Source: Chloroflexota bacterium (GTDB lineage Bacteria; Chloroflexota; UBA11872; UBA12225; JAJDUF01). Taken from it: a stretch of 64,000 nucleotides of DNA. Positions within the stretch are counted from its first letter, which is position 1; every line of letters begins with the position of its first letter. The notes below the pieces were generated by a model that saw nothing but the letters and a program-made list of their open reading frames with translations, searched no databases and was not told the DNA's origin. Made by a program: the position numbers and the translations under genes. Location: contig JAJDUF010000016.1 in NCBI GenBank assembly GCA_022826725.1, positions 743,277 through 807,276 on the forward strand. Reading direction: 5' to 3'. Shown piece by piece: positions 45,699-53,107 of this stretch.

Positions 45699-46322
45699 AT
45701 GGCTTGGCGTCAGCGCGTCATGCGGCGCAATTCTTGGATCACCTTTCATCTCTGTGTCGCCTCTTTCTTTGCCCCGGTCTTGCTGTTGATGGCGATTTCC
45801 GGCGGTCTCCGCCTGTTGGGCGTCGAAGGAAGCGTGAAAGAAACACCGGTGACTGTGCCGTCCGACGCTTCTCTCGATCTCGCCTCACATCACCTGGAGG
45901 ATGAGGTACGGGAACTGCTCATGGACGCCGGCATAGATCATCGTTTCGAATATGTCGGAGGAGCAGGACACGACCATAGTGCCGGTGGGCACGGCCATAG
46001 CGAAGACGCGGACAAAGAGGGCGAGGCCGTAACCCTTACTACCTACCCGACCTCACGAGTGTATTACGTGCTGCAAGTGGGCGAGGGTGGTGTACAGGTG
46101 ACGCGCCACGAGCCTGATTTTCAGGAGCGCTTAATCCAGCTGCACACGGGTAATGGTCCCGGTGCCTTCAAGTACCTGCAAAGGTTCATGGCCGTAGGGC
46201 TAGTTCTGATGGTGCTTAGCGGTTTCTCAATCGGCCTGTCCGCCGTCAGGCTGCGTACGCTTGCCTTGTCGCTCGGTGGCTTGGGGCTTCTACTCTTTGT
46301 GGTGCTTGCGTTTATCGTGTGA
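45699..46322 (+). CDS. PepSY-type membrane protein with His-rich loop
   Basis: 207 residues from ATG 45699 with GGAGG 8 nt upstream. A helix near the N-terminus (FHLCVASFFAPVLLLMAISGG), a soluble loop (about 45-155) containing HDHSAGGHGHSED, and two helices near the C-terminus (about 160-205). The RLIQLHTGNGPGAFKYLQRFMAVGLVLMVLSGFSIGL stretch is typical of PepSY-associated TM proteins. The His cluster echoes the ATPase ends, suggesting a shared role in divalent metal handling. Possibly in the same regulon. Confidence 0.68.
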   Translation: MAWRQRVMRRNSWITFHLCVASFFAPVLLLMAISGGLRLLGVEGSVKETPVTVPSDASLDLASHHLEDEVRELLMDAGIDHRFEYVGGAGHDHSAGGHGHSEDADKEGEAVTLTTYPTSRVYYVLQVGEGGVQVTRHEPDFQERLIQLHTGNGPGAFKYLQRFMAVGLVLMVLSGFSIGLSAVRLRTLALSLGGLGLLLFVVLAFIV

Positions 46323-46397
46323 GCGAGGTCGAGATGCTAACCAGACCCATGGCGTGGCACCTCGCAATCCCCTATTACCGGCCGTGGAGCATGAACG

Positions 46398-47420
46398 GTG
46401 GCTGAGTATTCCGTCGAACGCGGCGACTTCGCCGGCTACGACGCCTACGTCCTCCGCGCAGGAGGTACGGGCGCAGCAGCCCAGATCGTGCCGGCGTTGG
46501 GCGCCAACTGCATCGCCTTCCGCGCGCCACCGGTCGGTGCCGCCGGCCCGCTGGTGGACCTGCTGCCACCGCTCTCCGGTATTGACGCCATCGGGCCGAC
46601 CGGCTATATGTCCGGCAACCCCATCCTCTTCCCGTTTCCGAGCCGGATGCGCCAGGGGCGCTTCACGTTCGAGGGACGGACCAACCGGTTCGACGTGGAC
46701 CCGGACAACGGCCACCACATTCACGGGCTGGTCGCCACGCAGCCCTGGGCCGTGGAGCACGCCGAGAGCAGTAGCGCCGGGGCGGTGCTCCGCACGAGCC
46801 TCGATCTGGGCGCCAACGCGGACGTCCGCCGGCAGTTCGACTACGCCTGTCGGCTCACGGTGACCTTCACCTTGCACGATGCCACCCTAGAGTTACACAG
46901 TGAGGTGTGCAACACCGGGGACCGCACCCTGCCGATGGGCCTCGGTTTTCATCCCTGGTTCCCGGCCGCCTTTGCCGCCGGCGGATCGCGCGACCAAGCG
47001 GAGGTGCAGGTACCGGGCCGGCGTACATGGCAGCTAACCGAGGAACTCCTCCCGACCGGGAACATCCGGCCGGTGCAGGGCCGCCTTGACCTCCGGCAGC
47101 CGCGGGCGCTGGCCGGACACGCCTACGACCATATCTACACCGACCTCGTTGCTAACGCGCCGGACACGCTCGTAGACTGGAGCGAGGCGACGCTCCGTAA
47201 CCCCTGGGCGGGGCTGGAGATCGCGGTGCAGGCCGATGCCAGTTTTCTCCAGTGGGTGCTGTATGCGCCGCTCGACCGGCCGATTGTCTGTCTGGAGCCG
47301 TATACCTGCACCGGGGACGCCGCCAACCTCGCCGCCCGTGGTATCGAGAGTGGCCTGATTACCGTGCCGCCCGGTCTCACCTGGCAGAGCACGATCCGTA
47401 TGCTCGTCCGCCAAATGTGA
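46398..47420 (+). CDS. galM: Aldose 1-epimerase family protein
   Basis: 340 residues from GTG 46398 (GGAG 8-9 nt upstream). Beta-sandwich mutarotase: NPILFPFPSRMRQGRFTFEGR near 74-95 is the sugar-binding strand, GHHIHGLV supplies the first catalytic His, LGFHPWFP the second, and LEPYTCTGDAANL near the end the Glu. It interconverts alpha and beta anomers of aldoses. It lies 40-50 bp before the c-di-AMP receptor gene in the same direction. The symbol is by family; substrate range unknown. Confidence 0.87.
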   Translation: MAEYSVERGDFAGYDAYVLRAGGTGAAAQIVPALGANCIAFRAPPVGAAGPLVDLLPPLSGIDAIGPTGYMSGNPILFPFPSRMRQGRFTFEGRTNRFDVDPDNGHHIHGLVATQPWAVEHAESSSAGAVLRTSLDLGANADVRRQFDYACRLTVTFTLHDATLELHSEVCNTGDRTLPMGLGFHPWFPAAFAAGGSRDQAEVQVPGRRTWQLTEELLPTGNIRPVQGRLDLRQPRALAGHAYDHIYTDLVANAPDTLVDWSEATLRNPWAGLEIAVQADASFLQWVLYAPLDRPIVCLEPYTCTGDAANLAARGIESGLITVPPGLTWQSTIRMLVRQM

Positions 47421-47467
47421 GACGAGCGCTCGTCGGTGTGCTGGAAGCCGCACTCCTGGAGCAGCCG

Positions 47468-48142
47468 ATGACAGCGACAGAGATAGCCACCGCCCAGCGC
47501 CTGCTACTGGCCATCGTGCAGCTCGACGATGCGGCGTCGCTGCTCAAGGCGATCACCTCGCGCGGCCTGCGTGCCACCCGCATTGATTCGGTGGGTAGCT
47601 TTCTGCTCGAAGGCAACGCGACCATCCTGTCCATCGTCGCATCCGACCGGGTGCCGGAGGTCCTGGCGGCAATCCGCGAGACCTGCCAGCCACGCACCCG
47701 CTACTTGCTGCCCGTGGACGAGCTTTCCTTCCTCGGCGGTCGCAGCCGCGACATAGAGTCGGTCCAGGTCGGCGGCGCTACCGTCTTCGAGTTGCCCGTG
47801 CTGCGATTCGAAGGGCTGGCCGATCCCGACACCCCCGACCGGCCGACGCCCCCCGACACAGGAGCAGTGGACGCACCGCACATGCTCGTGGCCGCAATCG
47901 TGCATTCCGCCAGCGCCGGCCCGTGTCTCCAAGCCTTGCTCGAAGCCGGCTACCGCGTCACGCGCATCAATACCGTCGGCGGCTTCCTCCGGCGCGGCTA
48001 TCCCGCCCTACTGACCGGCGTCACACCCGCCCAGGTAGATCACACCATCGGCCTGCTCCGGCAAGCCTGCCGCCAGCGCAGCGCCGATTCCACACCCGGC
48101 ATCGTCTTCGTGCTCCCGGGCGACCCGTTCCTGCAAGTGTAG
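47468..48142 (+). CDS. Tandem cyclic-di-AMP receptor (DarA/PstA-like) protein
   Basis: 224 residues from ATG 47468 (GGAG 6 nt upstream; an upstream GTG overlapping the galM stop is possible). Two PII-like units in one chain. Unit 1 (about 10-118): QRLLLAIVQLDDAASLLKAITSRGLRATRIDSVGSFLLEGN-type start, ending VQVGGATVFELPV. Unit 2 (about 138-224): LVAAIVHSASAGPCLQALLEAGYRVTRINTVGGFLRRG and ending GIVFVLPGDPFLQV. DarA/PstA proteins are about 109 residues and form trimers; a covalent dimer must assemble differently. Unit 2 keeps TVGGFLRRG, the nucleotide-binding loop pattern; unit 1 has SVGSFLLEG. Confidence 0.85.
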   Translation: MTATEIATAQRLLLAIVQLDDAASLLKAITSRGLRATRIDSVGSFLLEGNATILSIVASDRVPEVLAAIRETCQPRTRYLLPVDELSFLGGRSRDIESVQVGGATVFELPVLRFEGLADPDTPDRPTPPDTGAVDAPHMLVAAIVHSASAGPCLQALLEAGYRVTRINTVGGFLRRGYPALLTGVTPAQVDHTIGLLRQACRQRSADSTPGIVFVLPGDPFLQV

Positions 48143-48218
48143 CCATCGGCTATTAGCTATCAGCCCTTAGCCTTCAGCTACTCCCAGGACCATGCATCGG
48201 ACCCCGGTCCGAACGTTA

Positions 48219-48272
48219 CACCCCCTCTCCAAATGTTGGAGAGGGGGCCGGGGGGTGAGGTCGGCCCCAGCC
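48219..48272. repeat. GC-rich palindromic repeat
   Basis: CCCCCTCTCCAAATG followed by TTGGAGAGGGGGCCGGGGGGTGAGG: a hairpin of the CTCTCC/GGAGAG type with the CCGGGGG-TGAGG flank. Near-identical to 60556-60603. The preceding 48141-48185 carries a separate low-complexity AGCTATCAGCCCTTAGCC-type repeat. Confidence 0.85.
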
Positions 48273-48355
48273 ACTGGCTTGCAGATTTCTTGGTATTGTT
48301 GCGTTGCAACTACACCGAGTAACCCCCACCCCTACCGCAAGGACGGCACCTCCCG

Positions 48356-50032
48356 ATGAACATGCGTGTACGTTTCATCATCCTTGTCGTTACCGGCCTG
48401 ATCATCAGCACGCTGGCTCCGGCGCTGCTGGTGCAGGCGCAAGGCGTGTTCGCTCACGGCGCCGTCGTCGCGCTCCAAGGCACGCCGCATCTGTGGATTG
48501 CTGACGAGCAGGGCGTCCTCCATTGGGCCGGCGATACGCGGGCCTTGGCCGGCAAGCATGTCCGTTGGGACAACCGTATCGAGGTCACGCTGGCCCAACT
48601 CCAGGGACTTCACCGTGGCGATCCCTGGCTTTCGGCCGGCTTGCTCAAGGACGGTGACCCAATCTACCTGGTCAAGTGGGAAACCGAATGGCAGCAGCCG
48701 CAACTGTTGCACATTCAATCTATCGCTGACGTGGAGCTGTTCGGGATCAACGGCAGCAACTACGGCAACTTCGTGCTGGACGTAGCGACGTGGGAGCAAC
48801 GCTTTGGCATTTCCGCCGCCGGCCTCCAGCGTGCCACGCTCCCCGCCGCCACTACACCACCACCGCCCGCGGCCACCCCGATACCCACTTCCGTCCCGGT
48901 GCCCACGGCCACCAGTCAGCCTGGCGCCCCCCCAGTTGAGCGGTATGCGGGTACTTCCTGGGGCTACGCCAGCAGCGGACGGTCGGAGGCCTCTGAAACA
49001 ACGATCACCGAGCGCGGCCTGCGCCTGCGCGTGTTCAAGACGGGTTGGCAATCGTGGGACTACCTAAGCCGGACAACCAGTCACTTTGTGTTCCGCGCGA
49101 CTGGGACGCAGACCGAGGGTGATGGGGGCGCTGTTCTGCTCATCATTGGCAACGAAAAGGAAACCGGATACCTTGAGTTTTACGTCAGCCTTACGTCTGG
49201 ATGGGCTGCTTTGCAGCGACGAGACCGGGCCGTGGACGAGTGGCACTTGCTCACCAGCCGCTCCAACCTCCGAAGCTTCCCGCAGCGCGGCCAACCCTTC
49301 ACCCTGGAAGTGCGCGTCTGGGGCCAGCGGATCAAGGCCAGCCTGAATGGGGCCGTCATCCTCGAAGTCGTTGATCCTCTCTATATGCCAGGCTTCATCG
49401 CCATCGGGGCGGCAGCCCATCGTTCATCAGGCCCGGTGACCGTGGAGTGGCAGTCTGCCGAGGTGCAATACCTTACGTTAGATAGGCCATCGCCGGTTTC
49501 TCCGGCTGTCCGCAGCGACTGGATGCTGAATAACGGTGCTACCGGGCGCATCCTCCGTGCCCTGGAATTGCTCTGGGTGCATAACGTAGACGATTGGCGC
49601 TCCAAGTTTGGCCGGCCCCTCGCCGACCGAGGTACCGAGATCGTGTGGGGCACCCTCCCGGAGAGGGTCAACGGGCGGTATTCCCGGAACATCAACCGCA
49701 TCACCATCAACGAGTCCCAACAGTCCGAGCCACTCTCCGTGCTGGCAGCGATACTGGCGCACGAGGTGTACCACGCCGTGAGCGGCCGCGCCTCCTCGGA
49801 TGCAGCCGACTGCCTGGAAGAAGAAATGATCGCCTTTTCCTGGGGAGCCGCCGTGTGGAAGCCGTTCCGGTCGGCACTGGGCTGGATCGGCAACGATGAC
49901 GACCTCACTGCTGGCGAGCGTTCGAAGGAGGCAATCTATCGAGCCTGGCAGAACCGTGAGCTACGCGATACCGTGCTCACCTCCGAGGGCTACCAGTTGC
50001 AATGCCTGGGCCGCGTCCTCCCCAACTACTAA
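48356..50032 (+). CDS. Secreted protein with beta-sandwich domain and HExxH metallopeptidase-like C-terminus
   Basis: 558 residues. Signal peptide about 1-29 (VQAQG cleavage region). An N-terminal domain (30-160) holds PHLWIADEQGVLHWAGDTRALAG, a Chloroflexota-type module; a Pro/Thr-rich linker (165-195, PPPPAATPIPTSVPVPTATS); a concanavalin-like sandwich (about 200-375, FVFRATGTQTEGDGGAVLLIIGNEKETGYLEFYVS); and a C-terminal domain with ILAHEVYHAVSG (H469, E470, H473) and a following CLEEEMIAFSWG whose Glu may be a third zinc ligand. It is probably exported and a peptidase. I know no named family for the full architecture. Confidence 0.78.
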   Translation: MNMRVRFIILVVTGLIISTLAPALLVQAQGVFAHGAVVALQGTPHLWIADEQGVLHWAGDTRALAGKHVRWDNRIEVTLAQLQGLHRGDPWLSAGLLKDGDPIYLVKWETEWQQPQLLHIQSIADVELFGINGSNYGNFVLDVATWEQRFGISAAGLQRATLPAATTPPPPAATPIPTSVPVPTATSQPGAPPVERYAGTSWGYASSGRSEASETTITERGLRLRVFKTGWQSWDYLSRTTSHFVFRATGTQTEGDGGAVLLIIGNEKETGYLEFYVSLTSGWAALQRRDRAVDEWHLLTSRSNLRSFPQRGQPFTLEVRVWGQRIKASLNGAVILEVVDPLYMPGFIAIGAAAHRSSGPVTVEWQSAEVQYLTLDRPSPVSPAVRSDWMLNNGATGRILRALELLWVHNVDDWRSKFGRPLADRGTEIVWGTLPERVNGRYSRNINRITINESQQSEPLSVLAAILAHEVYHAVSGRASSDAADCLEEEMIAFSWGAAVWKPFRSALGWIGNDDDLTAGERSKEAIYRAWQNRELRDTVLTSEGYQLQCLGRVLPNY

Positions 50033-50050
50033 CCACTGCCGACAACGCGG

Positions 50051-51220
50051 CTAGCGCAGCCCCAGCGCGAGGCCCTCCGGGACGCGCAGACCGGCAGTAG
50101 CCCGCGTCACCACGTCTTCCACCTGGGAGCCGTCCAGGTTGGCTCGCTGGATCGTGTATCGGTCCCAGTCGGCCCAGTACAGCTTGCCCGCCGCCACGTC
50201 CAGCGCAAGGCTGCCGGGATCGTCCAGGCCGGTCACCACGTCTTCTATGTGCGAACCGTCCAAGTTGGCCCGTTGGATCAGGCGCGTGCCCGCGTCAATC
50301 CAATACAGCTTGTCCGCCGCCACGTCCAACGCGAGGCCGTAGGGCTGACCCCAGTCGGTAGTCACCACGTCTTCCACCTGCGAGCCATCCAGGTTGGCCC
50401 GCTGGATCAGGCGCGTGCCCGCGTCCACCCAGTACAGCTTGCCCGCCGCCACGTCCAATGCGAGGCCGTAGAGCGCGGACAGGTCGGTGGTCACCAGGTC
50501 TTCCACGTGCGAGCCGTCGAGGTTCGCTCGCTGGATTTCTCCTGTGCCCGTATCGCTCCAGAAGCCCGCGTGAGTCCAGTACAGCTTACCCGCTGCCACG
50601 TCCAGCGCGAGGCCGACGGGACCGTCCAGGCCGGTCACCAGGTCTTCTACTTGCGAGCCGTCCAGGTTGGCCCGCTGGATTTTCCCCGTGCCCCGGTCGG
50701 TCCAGTACAGCTTGCCCGCTGCCACGTCCAGCGCGAGGTAGCAGGGCACGGACAGACCGGTCAGCACGTCTTCCACCTGGGAGCCGTCCAGGTTGGCCCG
50801 CTGGATCTTGTTTGTGCCCGTGTCGGTCCAGTACAGTGTGGTCGGTGCCGGCCGTTCCCAAGCAAACTGCTCCGTGTTGAGCCGGCTCTGTAAGCCGTAT
50901 GGCCCATTGGCCCAGGTGCGGTAGCCGTCGGTGAAGGCTGTCCAGTTGTCCACCTTCCGCCAGACCAGTAAGCCACCGGTCGTTTGCTGCAGGGTCTCAC
51001 CTTTCGCCGGGTTGTGGCGCTCGTTCTCCAGGCACTCCCCCACCTTCTCCGGCCCTTCAGCCGCATCAATCAGCGCCTTGAGCGTGGCAAAGCCGAGGAA
51101 GAACTGACAGTCTGCGGCGGCGGCCGGTGCGAAGAGTTCCTGCGCCTGGATCGGCGTCACCTGGCCGATGAGCAAGACCGCGACGACGACGGCGAGGCGC
51201 CACAACTTTGCACGCTTCAT
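50051..51220 (-). CDS. Secreted YWTD/LDL-receptor class B repeat protein
   Basis: 389 residues from ATG 51218-51220. Signal peptide (1-28, VLLIGQVTPIQAQ). A domain of about 85 residues with CQFFLGFATLKALI and the NPAKGETLQQTTGGLLVWRKVDNWTAFTDGYRTWANGPYGLQ pattern seen in other Chloroflexota secreted proteins. Then about six repeats of around 40 residues, each YW-x-D-x(5)-IQRANLDGS-x-VED-(V/L)VT followed by (L/A)ALDVAAGKL, forming a six-bladed YWTD propeller. Repeats are nearly identical at DNA level (about 123-bp units), a sign of recent amplification. Probably binds a partner outside the cell. Confidence 0.82.
   Translation of the reverse strand: MKRAKLWRLAVVVAVLLIGQVTPIQAQELFAPAAAADCQFFLGFATLKALIDAAEGPEKVGECLENERHNPAKGETLQQTTGGLLVWRKVDNWTAFTDGYRTWANGPYGLQSRLNTEQFAWERPAPTTLYWTDTGTNKIQRANLDGSQVEDVLTGLSVPCYLALDVAAGKLYWTDRGTGKIQRANLDGSQVEDLVTGLDGPVGLALDVAAGKLYWTHAGFWSDTGTGEIQRANLDGSHVEDLVTTDLSALYGLALDVAAGKLYWVDAGTRLIQRANLDGSQVEDVVTTDWGQPYGLALDVAADKLYWIDAGTRLIQRANLDGSHIEDVVTGLDDPGSLALDVAAGKLYWADWDRYTIQRANLDGSQVEDVVTRATAGLRVPEGLALGLR
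50095..50845. repeat. About 123-bp near-identical tandem repeats coding YWTD blades
   Basis: Six to seven copies carry almost unchanged 20-40 bp blocks such as TCCAGGTTGGCCCGCTGGAT and GCCCGCCGCCACGTCCA. One unit near 50535-50570 has an extra insertion (HAGFWSDTG in the protein). Such arrays can gain or lose units. Confidence 0.8.
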
Positions 51221-51342
51221 GGAGAAGTCCGCCCTCTGCACAGTGCCGGACTCTACCCCATGCGTAACTCTGCGACCGATCCGCAGACCAGTCCCACCCC
51301 AATCGCAACGGGGATCCACAGGGGGCCGGGCGGAGAGGACCG

Positions 51343-52164
51343 CTACCGCTCGTCCGGCCCGTCGTTCGCTCCCACGACGTGGCGGTGGATCAGCTCTTGG
51401 GTCTCCTCGCGCAGGCGCCGAATCTCGGCCGTTTTCCCCTGCACCTGCTCGAACAGGTCCCGATGAGCTTCGATCCCGGACTTGATGAGCCAGGCAGCCG
51501 CCTCGCTCCGTGTCTTCAGCACACCGGCCTCGACGAGCGCGTCAATGGCTGCCACGTCACTATTGTCCACCCGGATACTCAGCACGTTATCGCGTGGCCC
51601 ACTGAAGAACATGTGCAGCGACTGTTCGACCCGGGTGCGGATGCTCGCCTGCTCCCACCAAGTACCGCTGCCGGTCTCGCCGTCGTTCTCTTGTTCCTCG
51701 CACTGCTCGCCCTCGGCGTCTTCCGGGAGGGCAGCGACGGCCTCACGCAACGCATCGAGCTTGGTGCCCAGACTCTCCAGCACGCCGGCGGCAACCCCTT
51801 GACCTTCGCGCACGAGGCCCAGGAGCAAATGCGGAGTATCCACGGCCCCCCGGCCGAAACGCTGGGCCTCTTCGCCAGCTAACACGAGCACCTTCTTTGC
51901 GCGTGGCGTGGCGTGCATCGTGCCCGCAGCGGGCTGATCGCCGCGACCGATGACCAGCTCGACGGCGCTCCGCACCTCGCCCAGCTCCACCTCCAAGCCG
52001 GTGAGCAGCTGCACGGTCACGTCATCCTCGACGTGCAGCAACCCGAGCAAGAGGTGCTCCGTCCCGATGTAGCCGTGTTGCAGGCGCCGTGCCTCCTCCT
52101 CCGCGCCTTGCAGCGCGTGCTTGGTCGCCGCGGTGAGCTTGCGCTGACGGAATAGCTTGGCCAT
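51343..52164 (-). CDS. Clp_N domain protein with C-terminal ribbon-helix-helix-like region
   Basis: 273 residues from ATG 52162-52164 (GGAGGGAGGG upstream). Residues 1-150 form a double Clp N domain: FRQRKLTAATKHALQGAEEEARRLQHGYIGTEHLLLGLL, and AKKVLVLAGEEAQRFGRGAVDTPHLLLGLVREGQGVA. No AAA+ modules follow. An acidic linker (EDAEGEQCEEQEND) leads to NVLSIRVDNSDVAAIDALVEAGVLKTRSEAAAWLIKSGIEA, which has the beta-alpha-alpha pattern of CopG/Arc proteins, then a charged coiled tail (KTAEIRRLREETQELIHRHV). ClpC N-domains bind adaptors or phosphoarginine substrates; joining one to a DNA-binding domain suggests a regulator that senses such partners. Confidence 0.8.
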   Translation of the reverse strand: MAKLFRQRKLTAATKHALQGAEEEARRLQHGYIGTEHLLLGLLHVEDDVTVQLLTGLEVELGEVRSAVELVIGRGDQPAAGTMHATPRAKKVLVLAGEEAQRFGRGAVDTPHLLLGLVREGQGVAAGVLESLGTKLDALREAVAALPEDAEGEQCEEQENDGETGSGTWWEQASIRTRVEQSLHMFFSGPRDNVLSIRVDNSDVAAIDALVEAGVLKTRSEAAAWLIKSGIEAHRDLFEQVQGKTAEIRRLREETQELIHRHVVGANDGPDER

Positions 52165-52189
52165 CGTTCCCTCCCTCCGATTCAACGAA

Positions 52190-52204
52190 CGTAATTGAAT
52201 TACG
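52190..52204. promoter_or_regulatory. 15-bp perfect palindrome in the Clp_N-RHH gene leader
   Basis: CGTAATT-G-AATTACG lies between the predicted transcription start (about 52211 on the minus strand) and the gene start, the position of a repressor site. The protein's own RHH-like tail is the obvious candidate ligand. Confidence 0.6.
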
Positions 52205-52217
52205 TGTAACTCACTAC

Positions 52218-52246
52218 AGTATACACCTGCCACCATGCCTGGTCAA
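52218..52246 (-). promoter_or_regulatory. Sigma-70 promoter of the Clp_N-RHH gene
   Basis: Minus-strand TTGACC (plus 52241-52246), 17-bp spacer, TATACT (plus 52218-52223): a near-consensus pair with ideal spacing. Confidence 0.8.
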
Positions 52247-52309
52247 GTCCGAGCGGTTGTCTCCCTCCCGGCCGCCCTGCTTACACCGATGCCGTACACT
52301 GACACGGTG

Positions 52310-53101
52310 ATGTCAGGCCTGACCTTCCATTCGGGGCAGCGCGCCACGGTGCCAATCTCCCTGGCCATCGCCGGCCGGCCGGAGGAGCGCATTGCAGTCG
52401 TGGCGCGTGTCGCGGCCATCGGTGTGCGGGTGGCGGGAGGCCGGCTTGCCGGCGGTGTGGCCTGGGCCGCTCCGGTCAGCGTCCTGGTGACTCACGCAGT
52501 TGGCCCGGACGAGGTGCTGCCTATCTCGCAGCTCGTCCGGTGGAAGTGGCCGGGACCGTTGCTGGCGGTGGCACGGGTCGGAGCGGTGCTCACGGATACC
52601 GGTGATGACGCCGGTGCGAAGGTGGAAGGAAAGCAAGCGATGAGCGATATGGGCAATGATGGCACCGGGACGTCCGCGCCGCAAGACGGCGAGCAGCGGG
52701 CCGGGTTAGCGGCCCATGATCGGCTGCTTGAGCGCATCGAGGGGATGTTTGACCGGCTGTTAGCGACGGCCCGCGCCGATGCGTGCGTTGGCGCGGCCCA
52801 GGCGCAGGGTGACCGGATGGTCATTCCGCTTGCCGAGGTGTTCGCGGCTGGCGGCTTCGGCGGCGGTGTCGGCTCCGGTCAAGCCAACGCCGAAGCCGAG
52901 ACTGGCGGAGCCGGGAGTGGTGGCGGTGGTGGTGGCGGCGGTACCTCGCGCTCGCGGCCGGTCGCTGTCATCGAGGTTGGACCGGAAGGCATCCATGTCC
53001 GCTCTGTGGTGGATCGCACAGCGATTGCGCTGGCTGCTGTCACTGCCTGGGGCGCCATGTTGCTGGCGCTGGGCCGGATGCGTAAAGCGCGACGTCACTA
53101 G
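52310..53101 (+). CDS. GerW/YtfJ-family sporulation-like protein, extended
   Basis: 263 residues from ATG 52310, start uncertain: ATG 52235 and 52289 are in frame upstream, and ATG 52640 with GGAAGG would give only the C-terminal half. The C-terminal half is a GerW/YtfJ domain: GDRMVIPLAEVFAAGGFGGGVG, a Gly-rich loop, then RPVAVIEVGPEGIHVRSV, and a terminal hydrophobic helix (IALAAVTAWGAMLLALG). The N-terminal half (RVAAIGVRVAGGRLAGGVAWAAPVSVLVTHAV) has a fainter copy of the same pattern, suggesting a degenerate tandem. No sporulation genes are nearby. It converges with pyruvate kinase, separated by 6 bp. Confidence 0.68.
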   Translation: MSGLTFHSGQRATVPISLAIAGRPEERIAVVARVAAIGVRVAGGRLAGGVAWAAPVSVLVTHAVGPDEVLPISQLVRWKWPGPLLAVARVGAVLTDTGDDAGAKVEGKQAMSDMGNDGTGTSAPQDGEQRAGLAAHDRLLERIEGMFDRLLATARADACVGAAQAQGDRMVIPLAEVFAAGGFGGGVGSGQANAEAETGGAGSGGGGGGGGTSRSRPVAVIEVGPEGIHVRSVVDRTAIALAAVTAWGAMLLALGRMRKARRH

Positions 53102-53107
53102 CCCCTC

